Positions 55,155-63,880 of a DNA stretch of 64,000 bases are shown piece after piece. The notes below the pieces were generated by a model. That model did no database searches, was not told where the DNA came from, and saw only the letters and a program-made list of their open reading frames with translations. This DNA is from Comamonadaceae bacterium PBBC1 (GTDB lineage Bacteria > Pseudomonadota > Gammaproteobacteria > Burkholderiales > Burkholderiaceae_C), in assembly GCA_002256145.1 (NCBI GenBank), contig NKIP01000005.1, forward strand, positions 236,507 to 300,506. Direction: 5' to 3'. The position numbers were made by a program, and so were the translations under genes. The stretch's first letter is position 1. Each line of letters opens with the position of its first letter.

Positions 55155-57082
55155 ACACTACCCACCATCATTCCACCTACCGCCCTGACGTCGATGGCCT
55201 GCGAGCGGTTGCCGTGTTGGCAGTGCTTATCTACCACGCAGGTTTTTCAGCTATCCCCGGCGGTTACGTGGGTGTGGACATTTTCTTTGTGATTTCTGGG
55301 TTCGTGATAACAAGCGCCGTTCAGCCTGATTTGGCAGCTGGGCGCTTTAATTTGCGTGACTTTTATGAGCGACGCATCAGGCGCATCTTTCCGCCACTGT
55401 TTGTCATGGTGACGGTGACATTGGTACTGGGCTGGCTGGTGCTGATGCCAGACGACCTGAAGCGCTTAGGCCAGAGTAGCGTAGCCAACGCAGCATTTTT
55501 ATCAAATTTCTATTTTTTGAAAGATTCCGACTACTTTGGCACCACAGCGGCAGCTAAACCATTGCTTCATACTTGGTCGTTGGCGGTCGAAGAACAGTTT
55601 TATCTTTTGCTGCCTTTGTACATGTTGTTGTTCAAGCGTTGGTCTGCAGACGTAATGCGTTGGTTGACGCTGTCGCTGTTTGCTCTGAGTTTGTCGCTTG
55701 CAGCCGTCGCCACCTACTTTGAGCCTACCTTGAGTTTCTTCTTGTTGCCCACCCGAGCTTGGGAACTGTTGGCCGGGGTGATGTTGGCGCAAGGCATGGT
55801 GCCCTCGCCGCGCAGTGCCAAGGATGAATGGGCGCGCGCGCTGCTCGGCATTTTTTTGATTGCTTATGCCCTGTTGGCTTATTCTGAAAAGACGGTGTTT
55901 CCGGGTTTGGCGGCTTTACCACCGGTCTTGGGAACCATGTTGATCATTTCAGCTGGAATGCGAAGAGAGGGGCACGCAAATGCCTGGTTAGCTAGCCGAA
56001 TCATGGTGTTTTTAGGACAAATATCTTACCCGCTGTACCTGTGGCACTTTCCATTGTTGGGGTTCGCTGGCTATTTGAGTTTGAGAGGGTTGGGGTTGGC
56101 TGAAACACTGGCCGTGTATGCCATTATTGTGATCTGTGCTTTGGTGTCCTGGCGCTTTGTGGAGCAACCGGTGCGAACGCGGCGTGTGTTGTCAGGACAA
56201 CGAGCCCTTTTCGGGTTTGGGTTGGTTTGTATTGTGGTCACGTTATTGGCTGGGTTGGCACTTCATTTTGGGCGCGGCATGGAGTCGCGCTTTAACGGCG
56301 ACCAGTTGAAACTGGTGCGTGGCATGACGGATCGGCTGGCCGATAAAGGCTGCATGTTTTTGTCGCCAGATCAGGTTGTTAGCGGCAATGTTTGTCGGCT
56401 AGGCTCCAAGGTAGCCGTTCTGCCAGATACTTTTCTATGGGGTGACTCGCACGCAGAGGCCTTGGCACCTGGTTTTGCCGAACAGGCTGAGAGAACGGGC
56501 AAGGCGGTGTTGTTTGCCGGCCAGCATGGCTGTGCCATTGGTCAACATTTGCTGGATACAAGTTGGGCTGGAAAAGAATGCGCAGTCTTCGATAAGACGA
56601 TGCTGGATTATTTGCTTGCTCAAACGTCAATCAAGCAAGTGGTTTTGGTGTCACGCTGGACAGCGTTACGAACAGCAAAGCAAGCTGAAGAAGTAAATGG
56701 TCGCCTTGTTCCAACGGCTGAACAGGCGTTAACGCGAGTTGTGACACAACTGGTTAATGCAGGTAAACAAGTGCGCTTGGTGGGTCCGGTGCCCGATGCC
56801 AAAACATTGGTGCCCAGAGCCCTGTACCTCAAGTCATTGGGTTTTGCTAAAGAATTTGAAGTGCGCCAGCGCTTGGATGAGTTTGAATCGGTACAAAAAA
56901 ACACCTTGGTGACGTTGCGCAATTTGGCTAACCAGCAGGGGGTTTCCTTGACATTGCCCCATCTCGAGCTGTGCAAAGAGGGTTGGTGCGCTGTAGAGCA
57001 AGATGGCTATCCGCTTTATTTTGACGATAACCACCTTTCTACCCACGGGGCGAGGGTGGTAATGGCGTCGCCAAGAATGTGA
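55151..57082 (+). CDS. OafA/YrhL-type acyltransferase with C-terminal SGNH domain
   Basis: About 643 residues. The membrane part has YRPDVDGLRAVAVLAVLIYH (catalytic His region), YVGVDIFFVISGFVI, RRIRRIFPP and WSLAVEEQFYLLLP, the acyltransferase-3 hallmarks, with about ten helices. The C-terminal periplasmic part has FLWGDSHAEAL (SGNH block I) and DDNHLSTHGA (Asp-x-x-His). It is expected to O-acetylate the polymer outside the membrane. The start is TTG at 55151, overlapping the stop of copy 1, or TTG at 55118; the family begins just before YRPDVDGLR. Confidence 0.9.
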   Translation: MNTTHHHSTYRPDVDGLRAVAVLAVLIYHAGFSAIPGGYVGVDIFFVISGFVITSAVQPDLAAGRFNLRDFYERRIRRIFPPLFVMVTVTLVLGWLVLMPDDLKRLGQSSVANAAFLSNFYFLKDSDYFGTTAAAKPLLHTWSLAVEEQFYLLLPLYMLLFKRWSADVMRWLTLSLFALSLSLAAVATYFEPTLSFFLLPTRAWELLAGVMLAQGMVPSPRSAKDEWARALLGIFLIAYALLAYSEKTVFPGLAALPPVLGTMLIISAGMRREGHANAWLASRIMVFLGQISYPLYLWHFPLLGFAGYLSLRGLGLAETLAVYAIIVICALVSWRFVEQPVRTRRVLSGQRALFGFGLVCIVVTLLAGLALHFGRGMESRFNGDQLKLVRGMTDRLADKGCMFLSPDQVVSGNVCRLGSKVAVLPDTFLWGDSHAEALAPGFAEQAERTGKAVLFAGQHGCAIGQHLLDTSWAGKECAVFDKTMLDYLLAQTSIKQVVLVSRWTALRTAKQAEEVNGRLVPTAEQALTRVVTQLVNAGKQVRLVGPVPDAKTLVPRALYLKSLGFAKEFEVRQRLDEFESVQKNTLVTLRNLANQQGVSLTLPHLELCKEGWCAVEQDGYPLYFDDNHLSTHGARVVMASPRM

Positions 57083-57127
57083 TTTGCTGTCTGAAGATCA
57101 ACTGGTTACGCTTTATTTGTAAAAACT

Positions 57128-57838
57128 TTGAAAATCTCCATCATCACAGCCACCTACAACTGCGCTCAGACTCTGGGTGATTGCTTGTCTTCTGTGGCGT
57201 CTCAAACCTACGCCAACCGAGAGCATGTGGTCATCGACGGTGCCAGCCAAGATGGCACCTTGGATGTGCTGCAGGCCAGTCGCAGTCAGCTGGCCGTGTT
57301 GTTGAGCGAGCCTGACGGTGGCATTTACGACGCGCTGAACAAAGGCATTGCTCGCGCCAGCGGTGATGTGATTGGTTTCTTGCATGCAGACGATCTGTAT
57401 GCCAGCCCCGATGTCTTGGCACATGTGGCACAGGCGTTTGCCGATACGGCGGTGTGTGCGGTCTATGGTGATTTGCACTACGTGCGCAAAGACGACATGA
57501 GCCAGGTGGTGCGGGTGTGGCAATGCGCGGTGTTTACTCCGCAGCGCTTGGCATGGGGCTGGATGCCGCCCCACCCAACGCTGTATGTGCGCAAAGATTG
57601 GTACGAGCGCATTGGCGGGTTTGACACCCGTTACCGCATTGCAGCCGATTACTTCAGCATTTTGCAAATGTTCAGCCAGCCCGATTTCAAAGGCGTGTAC
57701 TTGCCAAAGGTGTTTGTCAAAATGCGTTTGGGAGGTGCCAGCAACCGGTCTCTCAAAGCCATGTTGCGCAAGAGCCGCGAAGACTGGGATGCCCTGCGCC
57801 GCACCGGTGTGAGCGCGCTCGTTGGGGTTGGGGCTTAA
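57128..57838 (+). CDS. GT2 glycosyltransferase, copy 2 of three
   Basis: A 236-residue complete GT2 with a TTG start. KISIITATYNCAQTLGDCLS, VVIDGASQDGT and GFLHADDLYA are the core. The second half, WMPPHPTLYVRKDWYERI then FVKMRLGGASNRSLKAM, resembles WcaA/WcaE-type enzymes. It is almost identical to copy 3 (59000) except for the last ~15 residues. Homology to the other copies begins exactly at the TTG, so the copied segment starts at the start codon. Confidence 0.88.
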   Translation: MKISIITATYNCAQTLGDCLSSVASQTYANREHVVIDGASQDGTLDVLQASRSQLAVLLSEPDGGIYDALNKGIARASGDVIGFLHADDLYASPDVLAHVAQAFADTAVCAVYGDLHYVRKDDMSQVVRVWQCAVFTPQRLAWGWMPPHPTLYVRKDWYERIGGFDTRYRIAADYFSILQMFSQPDFKGVYLPKVFVKMRLGGASNRSLKAMLRKSREDWDALRRTGVSALVGVGA

Positions 57839-57889
57839 GGTTTGGCGGATTCAGGTTTCTGCAATTTTTTTTAAAATTAATTAAAATAT

Positions 57890-58891
57890 ATGAGCAATAC
57901 AAATAGATTAGGATATGTTGACTCTTGGCGATTTTGGGCTGTTTTGATAGTTATTATCGGTCATTTGTTTCAAGTTAAAAATTCCTTTTCACCTATCAAC
58001 GCTGCTATTGGAGTTTATATATTTTTTTTCATTAGTGGTTTTGTTGTCAGTAAAAGTAGTTTGATTGAGTTATCTGAAAGTGGATCACTATCTGTTGTAG
58101 GGTTTTATACACGTAGAGTTTTTAGAATTATACCTCCACTACTTATTTACCTCTCATTTTGTTTTATATTGGGGCAATTTGAAATAATTGAATTTTCATT
58201 CCAAAATTTCATATCCGCATCAATGTATTTGTGCAACCTTAATCTCGTAGACTGTGGCTGGTACGGTGGCCACACATGGAGTCTCGCTTTTGAGGAGCAG
58301 TTTTATTTGTTGTTCCCATTGATTTTTATCTGGGTTCACACATCGCATCGGCCAAGAATTTGGATTCTTATTAGTGCTCTCGCAGTAGTTTTTTCGCCAT
58401 TTTTTTATGATATTAATTGGGTAGGAAAGTCGGGATTTATATTAATTTATGGATTATTTTTGACCGGTTGTGTTTTTGCTAAGTACGAGCAGAGTTGCAT
58501 GAATATGGCTAATCCAACATTAATTTTCTCTTTGGGTTTTGTAATGACTTTCTTGTTGGGTCAAATATTTAATAATAATGTGAGGTATTATAAAATAATC
58601 TATATTATTTCAATTCCAATAATGATAATAGCTAGTAGTAGCCCTCATTTTTTATTTAAAAATTTCTTCGAATCGCAGATTTTAAAATATATTGGTGGAA
58701 TATCATATTCAATTTATCTTTGGCAACAATTTTTTACTGGATTCATGAAAAATTATTCTATTACTATCAATATTGCATGTATTTTATTTATGTTTTTATG
58801 GTGTATGTTGTTATTTAAATTCATTGAAAATCCTTTAATTAAAAAAGGAAAATTAATTTCTAAATCATTGAAATATGGAAAAATAATTTAA
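57890..58891 (+). CDS. acyltransferase-3 family membrane protein
   Basis: A 333-residue AT-rich gene with YVDSWRFWAVLIVIIGHLF, FFFISGFVVSKSS, RRVFRIIPP and WSLAFEEQFYLLFP, the acyltransferase-3 core, and about ten helices, but no SGNH extension. It probably acylates (acetylates) a sugar. Unlike the acyltransferase at 55151 it is strongly AT-rich, so the two have different origins even though each lies between copies of the same GT2 gene. Confidence 0.86.
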   Translation: MSNTNRLGYVDSWRFWAVLIVIIGHLFQVKNSFSPINAAIGVYIFFFISGFVVSKSSLIELSESGSLSVVGFYTRRVFRIIPPLLIYLSFCFILGQFEIIEFSFQNFISASMYLCNLNLVDCGWYGGHTWSLAFEEQFYLLFPLIFIWVHTSHRPRIWILISALAVVFSPFFYDINWVGKSGFILIYGLFLTGCVFAKYEQSCMNMANPTLIFSLGFVMTFLLGQIFNNNVRYYKIIYIISIPIMIIASSSPHFLFKNFFESQILKYIGGISYSIYLWQQFFTGFMKNYSITINIACILFMFLWCMLLFKFIENPLIKKGKLISKSLKYGKII

Positions 58892-58999
58892 TAAAATCAT
58901 TATCTGCTTTTAATAAATATTATCATTAAAAAATCGTAAAAAATTAAAATAAATATAACTAAATTCAGGTAAATTAAATATATTATCAAATTAATTATT

Positions 59000-59749
59000 T
59001 TGAAAATCTCCATCATCACAGCCACCTACAATTGCGCTCAGACACTGGGCGATTGCTTGTCTTCGGTCGCTTCGCAGACCTACGCCAACCGTGAGCACGT
59101 CGTCATCGACGGTGCCAGCCAAGATGGCACCTTGGATGTGTTGCAGGCCAGCCGCAGTCAACTGGCCGTGTTGTTGAGCGAGCCTGACCGTGGCATTTAC
59201 GATGCCCTTAACAAAGGCATTACACGCGCCAGCGGTGATGTGATTGGTTTCTTGCATGCCGACGATGTGTATGCCAGCCCCGATGTCTTGGCCCATGTAG
59301 CACAGGCGTTCTCCGATCCGGCGTTGTGTGCGGTCTATGGTGATTTGCACTATGTGCGCAAAGACGACATGAGCCAAGTGGTGCGGGTGTGGCAAAGCGC
59401 GGTGTTTACTCCGCAGCGCTTGGCATGGGGCTGGATGCCGCCCCACCCAACGCTGTATGTGCGCAAAGATTGGTACGAGCACATTGGTGGGTTTGACACG
59501 CGTTACCGCATTGCAGCGGATTACTTCAGCATTTTGCAAATGTTCAGCCAACCTGATTTCAAAGCCGTGTACCTGCCCAAGGTGTTTGTCAAAATGCGCT
59601 TGGGTGGTGCCAGCAACCGGTCTTTAAAAGCCATGGTGCGCAAAAGCCGCGAAGACTGGGACGCCCTACGACGCAGCGGTGTGGGTGCATTCGGTGGGGT
59701 GGGGGCTTTGGTCTGGAAGAACTTGAGCAAGTTGGGGCAGTTCAAATAG
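59000..59749 (+). CDS. GT2 glycosyltransferase, copy 3 of three
   Basis: A 249-residue complete copy of the 57128 gene, TTG start, with a longer C-terminus (GVGALVWKNLSKLGQFK). DxD-like HADD and VKMRLGGASNRSLKAM are present. The upstream 100 bp are AT-rich and belong to the preceding acyltransferase island. It is followed by the GGGGTCAGATCCC palindrome and a hairpin. Confidence 0.88.
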   Translation: MKISIITATYNCAQTLGDCLSSVASQTYANREHVVIDGASQDGTLDVLQASRSQLAVLLSEPDRGIYDALNKGITRASGDVIGFLHADDVYASPDVLAHVAQAFSDPALCAVYGDLHYVRKDDMSQVVRVWQSAVFTPQRLAWGWMPPHPTLYVRKDWYEHIGGFDTRYRIAADYFSILQMFSQPDFKAVYLPKVFVKMRLGGASNRSLKAMVRKSREDWDALRRSGVGAFGGVGALVWKNLSKLGQFK

Positions 59750-59793
59750 CTTGACCATTGACCATTTGCACCGTCTGCCTCAGTGATTTTTTA

Positions 59794-59814
59794 AATTGGG
59801 GTCAGATCCCAATT
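59794..59814. repeat. GGGGTCAGATCCC palindromic element
   Basis: AATTGGGGTCAGATCCCAATT, a near-perfect palindrome shared with 23826, 61397, 61544 and 63766. It lies 60 bp upstream of the point where the asparagine-synthase gene is truncated. Confidence 0.8.
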
Positions 59815-59820
59815 CTTTTG

Positions 59821-59846
59821 ACAAAGCCGCCCTTGTGCGGCTTTGT
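59821..59846 (+). terminator. hairpin after GT2 copy 3
   Basis: ACAAAGCCGC and GCGGCTTTGT form a perfect 10-bp stem with a 6-base loop, downstream of GT2 copy 3. There is only a short T stretch after it, so termination would be moderate. It ends the GT2/acyltransferase block. Confidence 0.6.
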
Positions 59847-59875
59847 TGCGTCTATGGCATCGAAAATAAGCGCGC

Positions 59876-61381
59876 TTGAACGGCATGTTTGCCTTTGCCA
59901 TTCACGATGCCTTGCAACAAAAGTTGTTTTTGGCGCGAGACCGTGCCGGTGAAAAGCCCCTGTTTTATCGCCTGGCAAATGGATGCTTGCAATTTGCATC
60001 CGAGCTCAAAGGGCTTCTGGCCAACCCCGCCAACCCCCGCGACATCGATCCCCAAGCCATGGATTGTTATCTGGGCATGGGTTACGTGCCAGGCGATGCT
60101 TGTCTGTTGAAGGGGTACAACAAGCTGCCACCGGCCCATGCGCTGCGCTTTGATTTGCAAAGTGGCCAAACGCAGGTCTGGCCTTATTGGCAACTGCCTG
60201 ACTTGGCCTCTGAACATGGGGCTGTGGATGACGAGTCTCTGCTGGATGAGCTCGAAGCACTGTTGCAAGAATCCGTGTGCGCTCAAATGACGGCCGATGT
60301 GCCTGTGGGCATTTTGTTGAGCGGCGGGGTGGATTCCAGCCTGGTGACGGCCATGGCGGTTCGGGCATCCAGCCAAGTGCAAACCTTCTCGATTGGCTTT
60401 CCGGGCCACGGCAAAGCGGATGAAACAGAACACGCACGCTTGATTGCCCGCCACTTTGGCACGCGCCACACCGAACTGATGGCCGAAGACGCCAGTGCTG
60501 ATTTGCTGCCGCGTTTGGCGCGGCAGTTTGACGAGCCGATCATCGATTCGTCGATGGTCCCGACTTTTTTGGTGAGCCAGTTGGTTCGCCAAAATTGCAC
60601 CGTGGCCTTGGGTGGGGATGGCGGCGATGAGTTGTTTGGTGGCTATCACCATCACAGCCGAATGCTGTGGATGCAACAAAATTTGGGGCGACTGCCTCTT
60701 TTTCTTCGCCAAGGCGTGGCACGGTCGGCCGAAAAGTTCTTGCCCGTGGGTTTCAAGGGGCGCAATTGGGCGCAGGGTTTAGGCGTTGATCTGAGCAAAG
60801 ACCTGCCCATCATTTCTTCGTGTTTTGACGACCAGTCGCGCTCGCGTTTGATGCAAAAACGTGCAAATTGGCCATTGGTGGCAGAGTCCGTGCGCAAAGC
60901 CAGGACGCCTTCACAAACCAACATATTGCAACGTACGACCCGGATGGACTTTGCCAACTTCATGGCGGAAGGCGTTTTGGTCAAGGTGGATCGCGCCAGC
61001 ATGTTGAGTTCTCTCGAAGTGCGCTCACCGCTGCTGGATCACCGCATGATCGAGTTTGCCTTTGGCAAAGTGCCGTCTCGGCTCAAAGCAACACCGACTG
61101 AAAAGAAGATCCTGCTCAAGCGCCTGTGCTCACGCCTTTTGCCCCCAGAGTTTGACATGCAGCGCAAACAGGGGTTTTCGATTCCCATGAACGTATGGCT
61201 CAAAGGCGGCCCATTTCGGACACTGTTTGACGATGTGTTGCGCGACCCGCAATGCAGCTTCGATGCCCAAACCGTCAACAAGCTGATGCGCGACCAAGAC
61301 AAAGGCCACTTCAACGGCGAACGCCTTTTCGGCCTCGTCATGTTCGAACTCTGGCGTCGCGAATACGGCATATCGTTCTGA
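59876..61381 (+). CDS. asparagine synthase, N-terminally truncated (probable pseudogene)
   Basis: A 501-residue open frame starting at TTG (LNGMFAFAIHDAL). It has the synthetase domain with LLSGGVDSSLVTAMA, LGGDGGDELFGGYHHHS and VDRASMLSSLEVRSPLLDH, but lacks the first ~100 residues of the glutaminase domain including the catalytic Cys2. An in-frame TAA (59867-59869) lies just upstream, so the loss is real. It could at best use ammonia. A further, internally deleted copy of this gene lies at 63416. It is a different gene from the one at 28567 (SGGVDS against SSGIDS). Confidence 0.82.
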   Translation: MNGMFAFAIHDALQQKLFLARDRAGEKPLFYRLANGCLQFASELKGLLANPANPRDIDPQAMDCYLGMGYVPGDACLLKGYNKLPPAHALRFDLQSGQTQVWPYWQLPDLASEHGAVDDESLLDELEALLQESVCAQMTADVPVGILLSGGVDSSLVTAMAVRASSQVQTFSIGFPGHGKADETEHARLIARHFGTRHTELMAEDASADLLPRLARQFDEPIIDSSMVPTFLVSQLVRQNCTVALGGDGGDELFGGYHHHSRMLWMQQNLGRLPLFLRQGVARSAEKFLPVGFKGRNWAQGLGVDLSKDLPIISSCFDDQSRSRLMQKRANWPLVAESVRKARTPSQTNILQRTTRMDFANFMAEGVLVKVDRASMLSSLEVRSPLLDHRMIEFAFGKVPSRLKATPTEKKILLKRLCSRLLPPEFDMQRKQGFSIPMNVWLKGGPFRTLFDDVLRDPQCSFDAQTVNKLMRDQDKGHFNGERLFGLVMFELWRREYGISF

Positions 61382-61396
61382 CGGAGCAGGGGGTTT

Positions 61397-61563
61397 AATT
61401 GGGGTCAGATCCCGATTGTTTGGTTTGGCTTGTTTGTTTTGCTTTGTAGGAGCGACGCCCTCGTCGCGATAAGCCTCGCAGACCACCACCCATCGCCCCG
61501 GGGGCGGGGCTCCTACAGGGAGAATCCTCGCAAACCATTGTTTATCGGGGTCAGATCCCCATT
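61397..61563. repeat. two GGGGTCAGATCCC elements bracketing a REPIN
   Basis: GGGGTCAGATCCC palindromes at 61397-61417 and 61544-61563 flank a REPIN made of a forward REP with GCGACG/CGTCGC stem (61446-61470) and an inverted REP with GCCCCG/CGGGGC stem (61492-61516). The same arrangement recurs at 63766-63880. Confidence 0.85.
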
Positions 61564-61576
61564 GTTTTGTTTGTTC

Positions 61577-61608
61577 AAGGAGCCCTTCGGGCTCCTTTGA
61601 CGTTTTTG
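61577..61608 (+). terminator. rho-independent terminator upstream of the ImmA/PIN operon
   Basis: AAGGAGCCC and GGGCTCCTT form a 9-bp stem with a TTC loop (C-UUCG-G type), followed by a TTTTT run after GACG. It closes transcription from the polysaccharide locus before the toxin-type operon at 61754. Confidence 0.8.
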
Positions 61609-61753
61609 GGGCCTGTTTTGTTGTGAGATGAGACAACTGTGGTGGCAGTGGGGGCTGGCAAGTTAGTTGATGTTTATTGCAAAATAAATTACGCAAGAAT
61701 TTATTGCCTTTTGATTTTTGCAAGATAAGATGTTTGTTCAGGAGGTTACTGCC

Positions 61754-62875
61754 ATGCTCGGAAAAATATCGCAAAAGTTGATTGGCCTACGCGTAAAGGC
61801 TGCGCGGGAAGCCAAGGGTTGGACCCAGGATCAGCTCACCCAAGGCCTGGGGCTGAAAGACCGTCAATCGGTCTCAGACATCGAGAATGGCAAGCGTGCC
61901 TTGAAACCAGATGAAATGTTGACTCTTTCCGACATTTTGGATCGTGACATTGAGTTCTTCATTGACCCGTTTGCTGTTGCAGGCGAGGCCCAGTTCTCAT
62001 GGCGTGCCGCCCCTGAGCTGAGTGAGGACAGTCTTGATGGCTTCGAGCTCAAGGCAGGCCAGTGGATCGGCTTGCTTCGCTGGCTGCGCGAACAGCAGGA
62101 CAGCCGAGCGAGCGTTCTCAAGCGAGCGTTGCGTCTGTCTGCACAATCTTCCTTCGAAGATGCACAGAAAAGCGCAGAAAGTCTCGTCGGCGAGCTTGAT
62201 CTTGGTGTGATTCCGGCGGAAAGTTTGATCGACAAAATTGAACGTGAGTTAGACATCCCGGTGCTGTTTGTCGATACGGTTGATACCCCTGACGGCCAGT
62301 CAATTTCGGGTGCGACCTGTCATCTTGAAGAGATGGGGGTCATCCTGATCAACCGCAACGAGAGTGAGGCTCGTCGTTTCTTCGACCTGGCACATGAGCT
62401 CTTTCATGCTTTGACTTGGGATGCGATGAAGCCTGAGCACCGAGAATCTAATTCAGTAGAAGAGCGGAACAAAGGTAAGCGGATTGAACAGTTGGCCAAT
62501 AGTTTCGCCGCTGCATTGTTGATGCCGCGTGCAACGCTTGATAAGCTCATCAAGTCCGAGCGGCTCGATGACATTGCGCATCTTTGCGAAATCGCGGCCT
62601 TACTTCGTGTCGCGCCTGTCACGCTGGCATGGCGGCTGTTCAACCTCAAACTGATTGGTGAAGAGACTCGGCGTAGTCTTTCTCAAGAAAAACACCGACC
62701 ATCGGTATCAGGTCCTCCAAAGCGATTTTCTCCAACCTTCGTAAAGATGCTTCATGAGGCACTCGACAATGGACGGCTGTCGGCCCGCAAAGCGGCCAAA
62801 GCAATGGGTCTTGGATTAGGCGGTCTGACTGAGCTATTCGCTGAGTATGACCTTGCCCCACCCTATGAGCTGTGA
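61754..62875 (+). CDS. XRE-ImmA/IrrE regulator-protease
   Basis: A 373-residue two-domain protein. The N-terminal helix-turn-helix (about residues 8-60, with LRVKAAREAKGWTQDQLTQ and SVSDIENGKRAL) is of the XRE type. The ImmA/IrrE-type metallopeptidase follows with AHELFHAL (His214, Glu215, His218) and EQLANSFAAALLMP. Such proteins repress their own operon and cleave regulators on a stress signal. A strong AGGAGG eight bases upstream fixes the start at 61754. It precedes a PIN gene by 12 bp, forming an antitoxin/toxin-like pair (inference). Confidence 0.9.
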   Translation: MLGKISQKLIGLRVKAAREAKGWTQDQLTQGLGLKDRQSVSDIENGKRALKPDEMLTLSDILDRDIEFFIDPFAVAGEAQFSWRAAPELSEDSLDGFELKAGQWIGLLRWLREQQDSRASVLKRALRLSAQSSFEDAQKSAESLVGELDLGVIPAESLIDKIERELDIPVLFVDTVDTPDGQSISGATCHLEEMGVILINRNESEARRFFDLAHELFHALTWDAMKPEHRESNSVEERNKGKRIEQLANSFAAALLMPRATLDKLIKSERLDDIAHLCEIAALLRVAPVTLAWRLFNLKLIGEETRRSLSQEKHRPSVSGPPKRFSPTFVKMLHEALDNGRLSARKAAKAMGLGLGGLTELFAEYDLAPPYEL

Positions 62876-62887
62876 GGTGGGAAAAGC

Positions 62888-63409
62888 ATGCAGAAAATCC
62901 GAGTTTTTGCGGACACCAATGTCATCCTCGAGTCGTTTCGAACGGGTTGCTGGGCAGATATCAGCCACCATTTTTCAATGGAGACAGTAGAAAAGTGCGT
63001 TGAAGAAACATTGACCGGCAATCCTGGTGATCCTCGACATGTTGCGGTGCATCCGGCCGATTTGAACGCAGGGCTTGCCGGGCAGTATTCCGTTAGCCGA
63101 AAAGATATCGCCTCTCTTGTTTTAAGGCATCCGTCCTGCAGCACACTTGATGATGGCGAGCAGCATTTATTTGCATGGCTTGCCGCAAGCAAGCTACTTC
63201 CCTCCCAGGTCGTGGTGGTCACAACTGCTGATAAGGCTGCTTTGGTCGCCTCGCATGATTTGGGGTGGCTCGACTGTATGACCTCGCTGGAGGACTTGGC
63301 CCGTAGGTCTGCCGTGGGGCGAGCCAATCGTGATGCGCTTGCATTGCATTACCGAGATGATTGGTTGTCCAGCATCAGGACCAAGATCAGATTAGGGGTT
63401 ATGCCATGA
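62888..63409 (+). CDS. PIN-domain protein, probable toxin partner of the XRE-ImmA protein
   Basis: A 173-residue protein. FADTNVILE (Asp9), DDGEQHLFAW (Glu91) and TTADKAALVAS (Asp115) are spaced as the acidic active site of PIN-like ribonucleases. A Shine-Dalgarno (GAGGTGGG) precedes the ATG, 12 bp after the XRE-ImmA stop. The role is inferred to be an RNase toxin neutralised or regulated by its neighbour; a defence function is possible. The final ~30 residues are basic. It lies directly against a duplicated asparagine-synthase fragment. Confidence 0.75.
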   Translation: MQKIRVFADTNVILESFRTGCWADISHHFSMETVEKCVEETLTGNPGDPRHVAVHPADLNAGLAGQYSVSRKDIASLVLRHPSCSTLDDGEQHLFAWLAASKLLPSQVVVVTTADKAALVASHDLGWLDCMTSLEDLARRSAVGRANRDALALHYRDDWLSSIRTKIRLGVMP

Positions 63410-63415
63410 CAAGAT

Positions 63416-63751
63416 ATGGAAGCTGTGCCTGTGGGCATTTTGGTGAGCGGCGGGGTGGATTTGAGCCTGGTGACGGCCATGGCGGTTCGGGCATCCAGCC
63501 AAGTGCAAACCTTCTCCATTTTTGACCTGCAGCGCAAACAGGGGTTTTCGATTCCCATGAACGTATGGCTCAAAGGCGGCCCATTTGGGACGCTGTTTGA
63601 CGATGTGTTGCGCGACCCGCAATGCAGCTTCGATGCCCAAACCGTCAACAAGCTGATGCGCGACCAAGACAAAGGCCACTTCAACGGCGAGTGCCTTTTC
63701 GGCCTGGTCATGTTCGAACTCTGGCGTCGTGAATACGGCATATCGTTCTGA
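63416..63751 (+). pseudogene. internally deleted asparagine-synthase fragment
   Basis: The open frame (111 residues) joins a piece corresponding to 60,298-60,396 directly to one corresponding to about 61,152-61,381 of the truncated gene, so roughly 755 bp in the middle are missing. The 3' half is nearly identical, including QGFSIPMNVWLKGGPF and FELWRREYGISF. The active-site loop is changed to VSGGVDLS. It cannot be functional. Confidence 0.9.
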
Positions 63752-63765
63752 CGGAGCAGAGGGCT

Positions 63766-63880
63766 AATTGGGGTCAGATCCCGATTAATTGTTTGGGTTG
63801 CTTTGCTTTGTGGGAGCGACGCCCTCGTCGCGATGAAGCCTCGCATACCACCACCCATCGCCCCGGGGGCGGGGCTCCTA
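63766..63880. repeat. GGGGTCAGATCCC element and REPIN, second copy
   Basis: GGGGTCAGATCCC palindrome (63766-63790), forward REP with GCGACG/CGTCGC stem and GTGGGA head (63810-63834), and inverted REP with GCCCCG/CGGGGC stem (63857-63880). It is the counterpart of 61397-61516, the forward and inverted REPs being spaced alike. The final REP is interrupted after CTCCTA by the intron. Confidence 0.85.
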
